Origin: Rheinheimera sp. A13L
Lineage (GTDB): Bacteria > Pseudomonadota > Gammaproteobacteria > Enterobacterales > Alteromonadaceae
Length of the DNA stretch: 64,000 nt
Direction: 5' to 3'
Assembly: GCF_000217935.1 (NCBI RefSeq)
Contig: NZ_AFHI01000072.1
Span: 1 to 64,000 of the forward strand
The translations under genes and the position numbers were made by a program. The notes under the pieces are model-generated. The model was not told where the DNA came from. It saw only the letters and a program-made list of their open reading frames with translations, and ran no database searches. Below are positions 17,009 through 27,281 of the stretch, one piece after another (within the stretch, counting starts at the first letter, position 1; each line of letters opens with the position of its first letter).

Positions 17009-17024
17009 ATGATAGCGCAACCAT
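17009..17024. promoter_or_regulatory. LacI/GntR-type operator candidate
   Basis: ATGATAGCGCAACCAT is an imperfect palindrome with a central GCGC, extended by AAA/TTT flanks. It matches the general form of LacI-family operators and 11 of 16 positions of the E. coli GntR consensus (counted by eye). It lies about midway between the gntK start (16955) and the regulator start (17080). Confidence 0.55.
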
Positions 17025-17079
17025 TTTGACTCAAACCATAGTTTCCGTTATTGTTTTTCAAAGGCTTGAGAGTGGCATA

Positions 17080-18081
17080 ATGAATAAAAAACCTAACCTG
17101 AAAGATGTGGCCAAAGTAGCAGGTGTCAGTGCCATCACAGTGTCGCGTGTGCTTAGCAACCCGGATAAAGTCTCAGAAAAACTGCGGGTAAAAGTTGAAC
17201 AGGCCGTGCATGAAATTGGCTATATCCGTAACCATGCTGCAAGCGCGTTGGCTTCCCGTCGCTCTGGTGTGATTGCGGTTATCATTCCATCATTATCTAA
17301 CATAGTTTTTAATGATGTACTGCAGGGTATTTACAGCGCGGTGAAACCGCATCATTTGCAGGTGATCCTGGGGGATTGCCATTATTCACCTTTGGAAGAA
17401 GAAAAGCTGATCGCAACGCTGCTCAGCCAGTCGCCTGAAGGTTTTATTTTAACCGGCACAGATCAAACCCATTATGCCCGTAAATTGCTGCAGCAATCCG
17501 GTATTCCTATAGTGCAGCTGATGGAACTCAGTGACTGCCCTATTGATATGAATATTGGCTTTTCGCACTTTAATGCAGGGGTGGATATCACCAACCATTT
17601 ACTGCAAAAAGGCTATCGTAAACTGGGCTTTTTAGGTGCCCGAATGGACCCTCGTACTCAGCAACGCTTGGCCGGCTTTAAAAAGGCGATAGCGGACTTT
17701 AAGCAGCCTTGTCAGAGTTATGTAGTCACCACCACTCAGTCTTCATCCATACGTTTAGGCGGTCAGTTGCTACAGGCCGTGATGGCTGAATCTCAGGGCC
17801 AGTGTGATGCAGTATTCTGCTGTAACGATGATTTGGCGTTAGGTGCTTTGTTTGAAACCAAGCGTATGAACCTGAAAGTACCGGCTGATATCGCCATTTG
17901 TGGTTTTAACGACTTAGAAGCTTCAGCTTTGGTAGAACCTTCAATCACCAGCGTAGCATCCCCCCGTTTTGAAATGGGCCAGCAGGCTGTTGAATTACTG
18001 ATGACAGCATCAGGCGAGGACAAAACCCATAAACCACCTATAGATGTGGGCTATCGCATTGTGGAGCGAGCTTCGACCTAG
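17080..18081 (+). CDS. LacI-family transcriptional regulator, GntR-like
   Basis: The product has 333 residues from the ATG at 17080; an 18-residue longer frame from 17026 lacks family similarity and would run through the operator. The N-terminal HTH ('LKDVAKVAGVSAITVSRVL') and hinge ('ASALASRRSGVIAV') are typical, followed by a periplasmic-binding-protein-like effector domain ending with 'AICGFNDLEASALVEPSITS'. E. coli GntR, the gluconate repressor, is the closest style. It is divergent from the gluconokinase operon and probably represses it until gluconate or a related sugar acid binds. It also ends convergently with the RND gene at 18118. Confidence 0.85.
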   Translation: MNKKPNLKDVAKVAGVSAITVSRVLSNPDKVSEKLRVKVEQAVHEIGYIRNHAASALASRRSGVIAVIIPSLSNIVFNDVLQGIYSAVKPHHLQVILGDCHYSPLEEEKLIATLLSQSPEGFILTGTDQTHYARKLLQQSGIPIVQLMELSDCPIDMNIGFSHFNAGVDITNHLLQKGYRKLGFLGARMDPRTQQRLAGFKKAIADFKQPCQSYVVTTTQSSSIRLGGQLLQAVMAESQGQCDAVFCCNDDLALGALFETKRMNLKVPADIAICGFNDLEASALVEPSITSVASPRFEMGQQAVELLMTASGEDKTHKPPIDVGYRIVERAST

Positions 18082-18084
18082 CCA

Positions 18085-18112
18085 GAGATCAGGCGGATCA
18101 AAGCCTGACCTC
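18085..18112. terminator. Hairpin between convergent genes
   Basis: GAGaTCAGGC and GCCTGAcCTC pair around an 8-nt loop, between the regulator stop (18081) and the RND gene stop (18118). No strong T run follows, so an intrinsic terminator is only probable. Confidence 0.4.
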
Positions 18113-18117
18113 TGCGG

Positions 18118-21100
18118 TTATTTCTTCTGTAAAAAGGCTTTATCCAAGGCGAGGAATACCACAGGAGTCGTTAATAAGGTCAGTACCTGGCTAAAGGCTA
18201 AACCGCCTACTACAGCCACACCTAAAGGCACACGCAGTTCTGCGCCAGTACCAAAACCCATCATTAAAGGCACTGCGCCTAAAATAGCAGCCAAGGTGGT
18301 CATCATAATAGGGCGGAACCTTACTAAACAGGCCTGATGAATAGCCTCTTTCGCCGACAAACCTTGTTCACGCTGGGCTTGCAACGCAAAATCGACCATC
18401 AGAATGCCGTTTTTCTTCACTATCCCTATCAGCAAAATAATGCCGATAAGCGCCATAATAGAGAAATCCAGCTGCCAGACCCATAGCAGCAGAATGGCTC
18501 CGATAGCAGCAGAAGGCAGAGTAGACAAAATAGTCAGAGGGTGAACAAAACTCTCGTACAACACGCCCAAAATGATATAGACAGCTAATAAAGCCGTGAA
18601 AATCAGCAGAGGTTGAGTGGCCAGAGAATCCTGAAACGCCTGAGCTGCGCCAAGGAATGAACCTGACACTGAAGCTGGCATTTGTAACTCGGTCCGAGCT
18701 TGCTCCAGAGCATCCACAGCCTCACCCAATGAAATACCTGCAGCCAGATTAAAGGATAAATTCGCTGCCGGTTGCATGCCATTGTGTGCAATCACCACAG
18801 GACCACTGGTCGCTGGCAGCACTTTTGCAAAAGCCAATAAAGGCACCATTTGCCCTGTAGTTGGAGAACGTAAGTGGAAATAATTAAGGCTTTCTGCTGT
18901 GCCACGCTGGGCCGGGTCCAGCTCCAATATCACGTTGTATTGGTTGGTTTCAGTTTGATATTCGTTGATCTGACGCTGACCAAAGGCATCGTACAAAGCC
19001 TGATCCAAATCGGCAGCAGCAAAACCTAAACGGGCGGCTTCCTGCCTGTCCAGTTCCAGCTTGATAATATTGGCATCCCATTGCAGGTCATTGGATAAAT
19101 CGGTAAATATCGGATTTTGCCGTAACTTCGCCGTTAACGCCTGAGTCCAGGTGGCTAACTCTTCACTACTTAAGGCTTTCAGCACATAGCTGTATTGAGC
19201 CCGGGCACCACCGCCAGCACCTAAATTAATATCCTGAGCCGCCCTTAAAAACACCTGGAGGCCCGGAATTTGCGCAAACTGTGGTCGTAACCGGTCAATA
19301 ATCTCACTGGCGCTGGCATCACGATCATCAGGATCGCTTAATACCACCCAGACCCGGCCTGAGCCAGTTGAGTTATTGCCGCCTACCGCATGGTTAAAGC
19401 CTGTGATATCCGGATCATTTTTTAAGATCTGCTCCAGCTGTTTATGTTTGGCAATCATATCTTCGTATGGAATATCTGAAGCAGCCTGAGTGACACCTAT
19501 AACAAAACCTGTGTCTTGCAGCGGAAAAAAGCCTTTAGGAATGGCTATAAAACTGACGACACTGCCTGCCACTGTCAGAAAAAACACTCCGAGCATTATC
19601 TTCTGATGATCCAAAGCCCAGGTCAGCACTGTGTCATAACGTTTCACTAAGCGGTCAAAAAAACCAGGATTGTCCGGGTCATGGGCTGGCGCTTTGTCCA
19701 TAAAAATAGAAGCTAAAGTAGGGGCTAAAGTTAAACACACCACCACTGAAATCAGAATAGCCGCCGCTGCTGTTAACGAAAACTCCAGAAACAACTTGCC
19801 AATGATGCCGCCCATAAAGAGCAGCGGGATAAAAGCTGCCACCAAAGACACACTGATCGACACCACAGTAAAACCAATTTCTTCAGCGCCTTTGAGCGCC
19901 GCTACTCTTTTGCTGTCGCCCGCTTCTAAGTGCCGGTGAATGTTTTCAATCACGACTATGGCATCATCAACAATAAAGCCTACGGCTATGACAATAGCCA
20001 CCAGCGTCAGGTTATTCAGACTAAAGCCAACCAGATACATAAAAGCACAGGTGCCAATCAAGGACACCCCGAGCACAGCAGAGACAATCAGGGTGGCCGA
20101 CCATTGCCGTAAAAATGCCGCCATTACAGCTATTACCAGCACCACAGCAATCGCCAGCGTCAGTTCTACTTCATGCAAAGAAGAACGAATAGTACGGGTT
20201 CTGTCGTTAAATACTTCTACCTTCACATCAGCAGGTAAAGCGGCGGTCAGCTGAGGTAAAGCAGCTCTGATTCGATCCGCAGTGGCCACTATATTGGCAC
20301 CTGGCTGACGGCGGATAATAAGCGCCACACCAGATTCACCATTAGGCCAGATTTGCACAAAATCGTTTTCAGCGCCCAGTTTCACTGTGGCTACATCACG
20401 CAAGTACACAGGAGAACCATCGCTATAACTGACGATTAAATCAGCGTATTCATCGGCTGAGAAAATTTGATCATTGACCGCAAGAGTGGACACTCTGTTG
20501 TCACCAAACAAAGCGCCTTTAGGCAAATTAACACTGGCTCTTTGCACCGCGGTGCGAATATCTGCCAGGGTTAAACCCGCAGCTGCTAAAACTTCAGGCC
20601 TGGCCTGAATACGAATAGCAGGTTTTTGTTGGCCGCCAATAAAAACTTCACCCACGCCATTAATCTGGGTCATCTGGCGCGCCAGTACAGTTTCGGCCAA
20701 ATCACTGATTTCCGTGCGGGACAAAGTTTCAGAGGTCACACCAATAATCAGAATAGGACTGTCGGCCGGGTTCACCTTACGCCAGGTCGGTAAATTAGGC
20801 ATATCAGGCAAACGCCCTGCCGCCTGATTCAGTGCGGCTTGCACTTCCTGAGCTGCACTGTCGATATCTTTTTCCAGTACAAACTGCAAAGTCACTTCGA
20901 CCGAACCTAAAGCGCTGGTTGACGTCATTTCGGTAATGCCAGGCACTGAACTTAATGCCACCTCCAAAGGAGTAGCAACAGAAGAAGCCATAGTTTCAGC
21001 ACTGGCCCCGGGTAAACGGGCATTCACCTGAATAGTAGGAAAATCAGCCTCAGGCAAAGGCGCTATAGATAAACGTGGAAAGGCCAATATACCTAACAAC

Positions 21101-21174
21101 ACCAAAGCGAATGTCAGTAATACTGTGCCTATAGGGTGATCCATACACCAGGCATACAGACTGCGGCTTTTCAT
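18118..21174 (-). CDS. RND-family efflux pump, inner-membrane permease
   Basis: The product has 1018 residues, the family length. Twelve membrane segments with two large periplasmic loops are evident. Proton-relay Asp residues appear in the TM4 motif 'GFIVDDAIVVIEN' near residue 408, and the first-segment motif 'SIAPLPEADFPTIQV' is typical of AcrB/MdtC-type HAE1 pumps. It works with the adaptor encoded 2 bp upstream and an outer-membrane channel encoded elsewhere (no TolC gene here). The single permease with 'LYAWCMDHPIGTVLL' resembles the MdtB/C branch. Substrates (drugs, bile salts, detergents) cannot be predicted. Confidence 0.92.
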   Translation of the reverse strand: MKSRSLYAWCMDHPIGTVLLTFALVLLGILAFPRLSIAPLPEADFPTIQVNARLPGASAETMASSVATPLEVALSSVPGITEMTSTSALGSVEVTLQFVLEKDIDSAAQEVQAALNQAAGRLPDMPNLPTWRKVNPADSPILIIGVTSETLSRTEISDLAETVLARQMTQINGVGEVFIGGQQKPAIRIQARPEVLAAAGLTLADIRTAVQRASVNLPKGALFGDNRVSTLAVNDQIFSADEYADLIVSYSDGSPVYLRDVATVKLGAENDFVQIWPNGESGVALIIRRQPGANIVATADRIRAALPQLTAALPADVKVEVFNDRTRTIRSSLHEVELTLAIAVVLVIAVMAAFLRQWSATLIVSAVLGVSLIGTCAFMYLVGFSLNNLTLVAIVIAVGFIVDDAIVVIENIHRHLEAGDSKRVAALKGAEEIGFTVVSISVSLVAAFIPLLFMGGIIGKLFLEFSLTAAAAILISVVVCLTLAPTLASIFMDKAPAHDPDNPGFFDRLVKRYDTVLTWALDHQKIMLGVFFLTVAGSVVSFIAIPKGFFPLQDTGFVIGVTQAASDIPYEDMIAKHKQLEQILKNDPDITGFNHAVGGNNSTGSGRVWVVLSDPDDRDASASEIIDRLRPQFAQIPGLQVFLRAAQDINLGAGGGARAQYSYVLKALSSEELATWTQALTAKLRQNPIFTDLSNDLQWDANIIKLELDRQEAARLGFAAADLDQALYDAFGQRQINEYQTETNQYNVILELDPAQRGTAESLNYFHLRSPTTGQMVPLLAFAKVLPATSGPVVIAHNGMQPAANLSFNLAAGISLGEAVDALEQARTELQMPASVSGSFLGAAQAFQDSLATQPLLIFTALLAVYIILGVLYESFVHPLTILSTLPSAAIGAILLLWVWQLDFSIMALIGIILLIGIVKKNGILMVDFALQAQREQGLSAKEAIHQACLVRFRPIMMTTLAAILGAVPLMMGFGTGAELRVPLGVAVVGGLAFSQVLTLLTTPVVFLALDKAFLQKK

Positions 21175-21176
21175 GC

Positions 21177-22304
21177 TTAGCGCTCCGTAGCCGCAGTTTG
21201 AGGGGCATCAGCCAGAACTTTCAGCTCTGATCCTCTGCGTAACCGGCTTTGCCCATCCACCACCACCTGCTGACCAGCGGTGACTCCTGTCACTACTACC
21301 TGATTTTTATCCTGCAATACCACATCAACTGCTGCAGTAGCGGCTTTACCTTGATCATCAAACCAGACAAAAGCGCCTTGTGGCCCTTGCTGTAAGGCTT
21401 TTGCCGGAATAGTTAAGGCATTTTCTAACACCTTGCTTTGCAAAGCGATCACCACAGACTGACTTGGCCATAAGGCAGAATCCGGATTGGCAAAATCAGC
21501 TTTGACTCTGATAGTGCCAGTCGCTGAAGCCACCCTGTTATCCACCACAGTGAGCTGGCCCTGCGCCAGCGGATCCGCTCCTTCTTTTAAATAAGCCAAG
21601 ACGGGAACTGTCTGCTTTTGCCTGATTTGTTGCATCAGAAGCTGTAACTCGGCTAAACGGGACTGAGGTAGGGCAATTTCAATACTGATAGGGTCCAGTT
21701 GCACCACAGAAAACAAACTGGTTGCATCACTGGTTCGGACATAGTTGCCTGCATCTACATTACGAATGCCGACCTGACCTGCGATAGGCGACAGAATTTG
21801 AGTAAAAGACAACTCCACTTGCTGCGCATTGATAGTGGCCTGCACACTACGAAGTTCAGCCTCTAATTGTTGCACTGTGGCTTGTTGCTGATCGGCCATT
21901 TGTGCCGATACTGCCTGATCTTTGCGTAAATTCTGATAACGTTTTAAATCCAGTCGCGCTACATCCAGTTGGGCCTGAACCACAGAAAGCTGAGCTTTCG
22001 CCTGCTCAAGGGCTGCTTTAATGCTGCGATCATCAATCACAGCCAGCAGATCCCCGGCCTGCACCAACTGGCCTTCTTCCACCAGAATGCGCTGCAACAC
22101 CCCATCGACCTGCGGACGTATTTCGACACTTTGTTGGGCTTTCACCTGTCCTATAGCCCGGATCCAAACAGGCACAGCCTGCTGTTGCACCACAGCGGTT
22201 TTGACAGGTACAGCCGGGCTTTGTTGTGCAACAACAGCGCAGCTCAGCCAAAGGCCGGATAGCATCACTAGTTTTACCAATTTCATGCAAAAACTCCGCT
22301 TCAT
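21177..22304 (-). CDS. RND efflux periplasmic adaptor (membrane fusion protein)
   Basis: The product has 375 residues with a signal peptide of about 26 residues ('LVMLSGLWLSCAVVAQ'). It has the standard order of MdtA/AcrA-like adaptors: a first half-lipoyl region ('QVDGVLQRILVEEGQLVQAGDLLAVID'-like pattern around residues 65-95), an alpha-helical hairpin, a second half-lipoyl part ('SPIAGQVGIRNVDAGNYV') and a beta-barrel. It bridges the permease and an outer-membrane channel. The gene is immediately upstream of the permease gene on the same strand (2-bp gap). No local regulator is apparent; the gene upstream is divergent. Confidence 0.9.
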   Translation of the reverse strand: MKRSFCMKLVKLVMLSGLWLSCAVVAQQSPAVPVKTAVVQQQAVPVWIRAIGQVKAQQSVEIRPQVDGVLQRILVEEGQLVQAGDLLAVIDDRSIKAALEQAKAQLSVVQAQLDVARLDLKRYQNLRKDQAVSAQMADQQQATVQQLEAELRSVQATINAQQVELSFTQILSPIAGQVGIRNVDAGNYVRTSDATSLFSVVQLDPISIEIALPQSRLAELQLLMQQIRQKQTVPVLAYLKEGADPLAQGQLTVVDNRVASATGTIRVKADFANPDSALWPSQSVVIALQSKVLENALTIPAKALQQGPQGAFVWFDDQGKAATAAVDVVLQDKNQVVVTGVTAGQQVVVDGQSRLRRGSELKVLADAPQTAATER

Positions 22305-22567
22305 TCAGTGACAATAAACAGCCTGTTCAGCCCACTCAGCATAGCCAGCGTTATCTGGAAGTCGTAGGCTATTTCTTTAATTTATTCAGTATTTTGTATT
22401 ATCTAACCAAGCTAAACGATTTCAGTCTGATAAAGGATCAGAGAATGCGTTCAGCTGCAAAAAAAAACAGACCAGCAGAGCCTGTTTCTTCCCTTGAATT
22501 CAGTCAGCTCAAAGCGCCAAAAATCAACTATAGTTATTTAACCCTTCATTAACAGGCGGAGTTGTGG

Positions 22568-23065
22568 ATGAAACCGCTGTTGTGTATTGTATTCTGCTGC
22601 AGTTTTGCACTTTATGCCCAACCCCAATGGCCAGCAGCTGATTGTGCCAAAGCCACCAAAAAACTGCAGCAACTGGAGCAAAAAATCAGTTCAGGGTACA
22701 GCTTAAAAGAAGCAGAACAGCTCAGCCTCGATCAGCGTTTGTTAGAAAAACAGCTGGATCAGTTTTGCCAAAAACCGGTCACACCGCAGATTAAACCAAA
22801 GAAAACCATCAAGGCACCAGACACAACAGCGGCACTGGATGATATAGCCAAAGGCCCACAACTTTATGTCAGCTCAGTTGCAGTGAAAGCACCTTATCAG
22901 GGCAAAAAATTACAGGCATGGCTGGCTTATTACTCTGAGCCGAAGCAATGTTTTGGTGTACGCGACAGCAGACAAATGGTCTGGTGCGTTGAGCAACGCC
23001 AGCAAGCCAAAGCGAATTTTGAGCGCCATTGGCAGCAAAAAGTCGCACTATCGCAACCAGAATGA
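22568..23065 (+). CDS. Hypothetical exported protein
   Basis: The product has 165 residues from the ATG at 22568, which has the Shine-Dalgarno ggcggag 6-7 nt upstream. It begins with a signal peptide ('LLCIVFCCSFALYAQ') followed by a short Lys/Gln-rich coiled region and four later Cys residues. I do not recognise the family. It lies upstream of a DUF4442 gene, 36 bp away, so the two may be cotranscribed. Nothing indicates a function. Confidence 0.55.
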   Translation: MKPLLCIVFCCSFALYAQPQWPAADCAKATKKLQQLEQKISSGYSLKEAEQLSLDQRLLEKQLDQFCQKPVTPQIKPKKTIKAPDTTAALDDIAKGPQLYVSSVAVKAPYQGKKLQAWLAYYSEPKQCFGVRDSRQMVWCVEQRQQAKANFERHWQQKVALSQPE

Positions 23066-23101
23066 TAAGCTCCGACCAGTTGAATTCTGGAGCATGCTTT
23101 T

Positions 23102-23581
23102 ATGAACACCTTAACTAAAGCCAACTGGCAACTCTGGTGGTTTGGATTTCGTTATATTCCGCTGATTGGTTTTTGTAAGCCAAAAATTCTGGAATTAACA
23201 GACGCTCGCACCGTCATTCGTATGCCACATCATCGCCATACTAAAAATCATTTAGGCAGTATTTATTTTGGTGCTTTGGCTATAGGTGCCGATTTAGCCG
23301 GTGCTTTTTTAGTTTTTTACAAAGCGCGACAAAAAGGCCTGAATATCCATTTTGCTTTTAAAGATGTGCAGGGCGAGTTTTTAAAGCGCCCTGAAGCTGC
23401 TATTCATTTCATCAGCAACGATGGCGCTTTAATAGATCAGATGATCCAACAATCGCTCGAGACCGGAGAGCGGATTAATCAGCCAGTGACTATTGATGTC
23501 ACCTGCCCTTCTTTGCATGGCGACGAGCTGATGGCCAAATTCACTTTGACTTTGTCGGTCAAAGCGAAAAAGAAATCCTGA
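23102..23581 (+). CDS. DUF4442 hotdog-fold thioesterase-like protein
   Basis: The product has 159 residues. The pattern 'NHLGSIYFGALAIGADLAG' (about residues 43-62) and the rest of the domain match DUF4442, a hotdog-fold group related to PaaI-type acyl-CoA thioesterases. The Gly-rich helix is present, but the general-base residue cannot be assigned. Its start has ggag about 9 nt upstream. It sits upstream of gmk with a short, weak hairpin between them. Confidence 0.7.
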   Translation: MNTLTKANWQLWWFGFRYIPLIGFCKPKILELTDARTVIRMPHHRHTKNHLGSIYFGALAIGADLAGAFLVFYKARQKGLNIHFAFKDVQGEFLKRPEAAIHFISNDGALIDQMIQQSLETGERINQPVTIDVTCPSLHGDELMAKFTLTLSVKAKKKS

Positions 23582-23655
23582 ACAAACACCACACCTTGTT
23601 TGCAGCACGACAGCGATGCGGCTAAAATCCGCTTTTGATCAGAAGGTGGTACGGC

Positions 23656-24288
23656 ATGCAGGATTTATTAGGTAACTTATTTATTATTTCAGCGCCAAGC
23701 GGGGCGGGAAAATCCACGCTCATTAATGCGCTGCTGAAACAACATACCGATATGCAGCTGAGTGTGTCTCATACCACCCGCTCACCAAGGCCGGGCGAAA
23801 GTAATGGTGTGCAGTACCATTTCACTGATATTCCAGCCTTTAAACAGTTGATTGAACAAGATCAATTTATTGAATGGGCTGAAGTCTTTGGTAATTATTA
23901 CGGTACGTCCAAAGCAGCCCTGGCGGATAAACTTACCCAAGGTATAGATGTCTTTTTGGATATTGACTGGCAAGGTGCCCGTCAAATTAAAGCCCAACTG
24001 CCTTTTGTCACTACTATTTTTATTCTGCCACCCAGTGTTGAAGCTTTAGAGCAACGCCTGAATCAGCGTGGTCAGGATAGTGCAGAAGTGATAGCTGGCC
24101 GCATGGCGAAAGCCCGTGATGAAATCAGTCATGCCAGCGAATACGACTACTGGGTGGTGAATGACGATCTGGAACTGGCGTTACAGCAATTTTCCGGCAT
24201 TATCCTCACCCAGCGCCTGAAACAGAACAAACAAGCCCTGCGGCAACAGAAGTTAATTTCTGGCCTGTTGGCGAACGAAACGAAATAG
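23656..24288 (+). CDS. gmk: Guanylate kinase
   Basis: The product has 210 residues from the ATG at 23656; a seven-residue longer TTG start is unlikely because the Shine-Dalgarno (aagg, 23643-23646) suits the ATG. It phosphorylates GMP to GDP. Visible features are the P-loop '[10 protein letters not shown]' near the N terminus, the guanylate kinase signature '[17 protein letters not shown]' and the LID-type region. gmk-rpoZ-spoT is the conserved gammaproteobacterial order. All features are standard. Confidence 0.96.
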   Translation: MQDLLGNLFIISAPSGAGKSTLINALLKQHTDMQLSVSHTTRSPRPGESNGVQYHFTDIPAFKQLIEQDQFIEWAEVFGNYYGTSKAALADKLTQGIDVFLDIDWQGARQIKAQLPFVTTIFILPPSVEALEQRLNQRGQDSAEVIAGRMAKARDEISHASEYDYWVVNDDLELALQQFSGIILTQRLKQNKQALRQQKLISGLLANETK

Positions 24289-24336
24289 AGTAGACTATGC
24301 GGTCTTTATTCAGACCCAGATTAACCGGAGTGGCAG

Positions 24337-24612
24337 ATGGCTCGCGTAACAGTTGAAGATGCAGTAAATAAAATTGGTAACCGCTTTGATTTAATTCTGG
24401 TGGCCTCACGTCGTGCCCGTCAGTTAGCTGTTGAAGGCAAAGAGCCAATGGTTGACCCGGAAAACGATAAGTCAACTGTGGTTGCTTTACGTGAAATCGA
24501 AAAAGGTTTTATCACGAACGGTATTCTGGACCAGCAGGAACGTCGTGAACAGTTACAGCAAGAAGCCTCTGAAATGGCTGCCGTTGCTGCAATTATCGGT
24601 TCTGACGAATAA
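24337..24612 (+). CDS. rpoZ: RNA polymerase omega subunit
   Basis: The product has 91 residues, the usual length. '[19 protein letters not shown]' and 'VALREI' identify omega, which helps assemble the beta-prime subunit and contributes to ppGpp binding at RNA polymerase. It is preceded by a good Shine-Dalgarno and followed by a stem-loop (24630-24654) before spoT. Confidence 0.97.
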   Translation: MARVTVEDAVNKIGNRFDLILVASRRARQLAVEGKEPMVDPENDKSTVVALREIEKGFITNGILDQQERREQLQQEASEMAAVAAIIGSDE

Positions 24613-24629
24613 TCTGAGCTCGTACCCTC

Positions 24630-24654
24630 TGCCAACGGTATCCGGCCGTTGGCA
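24630..24654 (+). terminator. Stem-loop between rpoZ and spoT
   Basis: TGCCAACGG (24630-24638) pairs with CCGTTGGCA (24646-24654) around a 7-nt loop. No T run follows, so it is more likely an attenuating or processing hairpin than a strong terminator. Confidence 0.45.
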
Positions 24655-24720
24655 ATAGTTTGAAATCCACGTATATTCAAAGGAACACGCCAAAGCGTTG
24701 TGCGTATTGGGGAGTTTCGG

Positions 24721-26844
24721 ATGTATTTGTTTGAAGGCCTGAAAAATCAAATCAGTGCTTACCTGCCAGCTGAGCAGGTCGTTCTGGTGCAACAGGCTTA
24801 TGTTGTAGCCCGCGACGCGCACGCGCCACAAATTCGCTCCAGTGGCGAACCTTATATTACTCATCCTGTTGCAGTTGCCAGTATCCTTGCCGAAATGCGC
24901 ATGGATTACGAAACCTTAATGGCTGCGTTATTACACGATGTGATTGAAGATACTCCTGTCAGTAAAGAAGACTTAACCCGCACTTTTGGTGAAACAGTAG
25001 CCGAACTGGTACAGGGTGTCAGTAAACTCGATAAAGTAAAATTCAAAGATATCAAAGAGTTCGAAGTTACCAACTTGCAAAAAATGTTTATGGCGATGAC
25101 GCAGGATATCCGCGTTATTCTGATTAAACTGGCCGACCGCACTCATAATATGCGCACCATAGGTGCTCTCAAACCAGAAAAGCGCCGTCGTATTGCCCGC
25201 GAAACGTTAGAACTCTATGCCCCTATCGCCAACCGTTTAGGTATTCACAATATTAAAAACGAGCTGGAAAACTGGGGCTTCCGCGCTTTATACCCTATGC
25301 GCTATCGCGCTTTGGAAACTGCAGTGAAGCAGGCCAGGGGCAACCGCAAAGAAATTATCGAACGCATTCAGTCGGAAATAGAACAGCGTATTAAAGCCGC
25401 CGGTATCGAAGCAGAAGTAGCTGGCCGTGAAAAACATCTGTATAGCATCTATCGCAAGATGAAAAGCAAAGAGCTGATGTTTAACGATGTGATGGATATT
25501 TACGGTTTCCGTGTACTGATTAACAGCATAGACAACTGTTATCGGGTTTTAGGTGTAGTGCATAACCTGTTTAAGCCTATTGAAAGCCGTTTTAAAGACT
25601 ATATTGCTATTCCAAAACAAAACGGTTATCAGTCCTTGCACACCTCTCTGATTGGTCCACACGGTATTCCAGTGGAAATTCAGATGCGTACCCGTGAAAT
25701 GGATGAAATGGCTGACAAAGGTATAGCTGCGCACTGGTCCTATAAAGGCGCAGGCGAAAACAAAAATACCACAGCGCAAATCCGTGCTCAGCGTTGGATG
25801 CAAAGTTTACTTGAACTGCAACAAAGCTCAGGCAACACCTACGAATTTGTCGAAAACGTCAAATCTGAACTCTATCCGGATGAGTTGTATGTATTCAGTC
25901 CTAAAGGTCAGATTGTTGAATTACCTATAGGTGCCAATGCGGTCGATTTTGCCTACACAGTGCATACCGATATAGGAAACAGATGTGTTGGCGCGCGGGT
26001 GGATCGTAAACCTTATCCGCTGAACAAACCTTTAGAAACTGGCCAGACGGTTGAAATTATCACCAGCCCAGGCGGTAAACCTAACGCCAACTGGCTGAAC
26101 CATGTGGTGACCAGTCGTGCCATCTTAGGTATTCGTAACTACTTGAAAAAACAGCAGCTGAGTGAAGCTGTGGGCTTAGGCCGTCGTTTACTCACTTCAG
26201 CTTTGGGTGATGTCAAACTGGAAAGTATTCCGCCAGAACGTATTGAGCAGGTACTGCAAAGCACTACGCAAAAATCGTTGGATGAACTGCTGGTTGAAAT
26301 AGGTTTGGGTAATCAGTTGCCCATCGCTGTAGCACGGCGTTTGATGGGTGGTTTTGATTCAGGCGAAGAAGCATTGCCTGCTGAAAATCCGGCTAACCAA
26401 AAAGCCAAAGCCTTTATTATTGGCTCTGAAGGTATGTTATTGACCTTCGCCAAATGTTGCCGCCCTATTCCTGGTGATGAAATTGCCGCTAATGCCACGC
26501 CAGGCAAAGGCCTGAACGTGCACCGTGTGGAATGCCGTAATATTCGTGGCTGGGAAAAAGAACCGGGTAAATACTTCCCGGTGAAATGGGATAAAACAGG
26601 CGATAAACAATTTTTATGTGATATCCGGGTATTTATTGTCAATCAGCCCGGTGTGCTGGCAAAACTGACGACAGTGATAGCGTCGCAGGATTCAAATATT
26701 CAGGACTTGTCGACCGACGACAGAGACACAGGTGAATACGTGGTGAAAATCACTTTATCTGTACGTGACCGCATTAATTTAGCTAACGTCATGCGCAAAA
26801 TTCGTGTTGTGCCTGAGGTACTTAAAGTTTACAGAAGGAAATAG
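24721..26844 (+). CDS. spoT: Bifunctional (p)ppGpp synthetase/hydrolase SpoT
   Basis: The product has 707 residues from the ATG at 24721, where the family N terminus '[11 protein letters not shown]' begins; E. coli SpoT has 702. The HD hydrolase motif 'LLHDVIED' is intact, the synthetase domain has '[19 protein letters not shown]', and TGS and C-terminal ACT domains follow. It degrades and makes the alarmone (p)ppGpp. It is cotranscribed with rpoZ and ridA (5 bp to ridA). Both activities should be retained. Confidence 0.96.
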   Translation: MYLFEGLKNQISAYLPAEQVVLVQQAYVVARDAHAPQIRSSGEPYITHPVAVASILAEMRMDYETLMAALLHDVIEDTPVSKEDLTRTFGETVAELVQGVSKLDKVKFKDIKEFEVTNLQKMFMAMTQDIRVILIKLADRTHNMRTIGALKPEKRRRIARETLELYAPIANRLGIHNIKNELENWGFRALYPMRYRALETAVKQARGNRKEIIERIQSEIEQRIKAAGIEAEVAGREKHLYSIYRKMKSKELMFNDVMDIYGFRVLINSIDNCYRVLGVVHNLFKPIESRFKDYIAIPKQNGYQSLHTSLIGPHGIPVEIQMRTREMDEMADKGIAAHWSYKGAGENKNTTAQIRAQRWMQSLLELQQSSGNTYEFVENVKSELYPDELYVFSPKGQIVELPIGANAVDFAYTVHTDIGNRCVGARVDRKPYPLNKPLETGQTVEIITSPGGKPNANWLNHVVTSRAILGIRNYLKKQQLSEAVGLGRRLLTSALGDVKLESIPPERIEQVLQSTTQKSLDELLVEIGLGNQLPIAVARRLMGGFDSGEEALPAENPANQKAKAFIIGSEGMLLTFAKCCRPIPGDEIAANATPGKGLNVHRVECRNIRGWEKEPGKYFPVKWDKTGDKQFLCDIRVFIVNQPGVLAKLTTVIASQDSNIQDLSTDDRDTGEYVVKITLSVRDRINLANVMRKIRVVPEVLKVYRRK

Positions 26845-26849
26845 TTGTT

Positions 26850-27242
26850 ATGTCAAAAGTGATCATCAGTACAGATAAAGCTCCTGCCGCTATTGGTACT
26901 TACAGTCAGGCCGTCAAAATTGGCACTACTGTGTATTTATCTGGCCAGATCCCTTTAGTTCCAGAGACTATGCAGATGGTGTCTGAAAATTTCGCTGAAC
27001 AAACCCAGCAAGTGTTTGAAAACCTGGCTGCTGTTTGTCAGGCTGCTGGTGGCAGTTTAAATGATATGGTGAAGGTGAATATTTTCCTGACTGATTTGTC
27101 GAATTTTGCCACAGTCAATGAAATTATGAGCAAACACTTCAGCGCCCCTTATCCGGCTCGTGCTGCGGTTCAGGTCAGTGCTTTACCTCGTGGCGCTCAG
27201 GTTGAAATTGATGGTGTGATGGAAGTTCCTTCAACGAACTAA
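26850..27242 (+). CDS. ridA: RidA-family enamine/imine deaminase
   Basis: The product has 130 residues. '[11 protein letters not shown]' and the C-terminal '[19 protein letters not shown]' contain the Arg that binds the substrate carboxylate in RidA. The protein hydrolyses reactive 2-aminoacrylate and related enamines formed by PLP enzymes. It starts 5 bp after spoT; the Shine-Dalgarno aagga lies inside the end of spoT. Confidence 0.93.
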   Translation: MSKVIISTDKAPAAIGTYSQAVKIGTTVYLSGQIPLVPETMQMVSENFAEQTQQVFENLAAVCQAAGGSLNDMVKVNIFLTDLSNFATVNEIMSKHFSAPYPARAAVQVSALPRGAQVEIDGVMEVPSTN

Positions 27243-27281
27243 CAGGGACTTCCATTGCTTCTTTCCTGCAAGGCGAACTGA

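Noticed and set aside
17026-17079. N-terminal extension of the LacI-type regulator
   Set aside because: It would be translated from inside the probable operator and has no family similarity.
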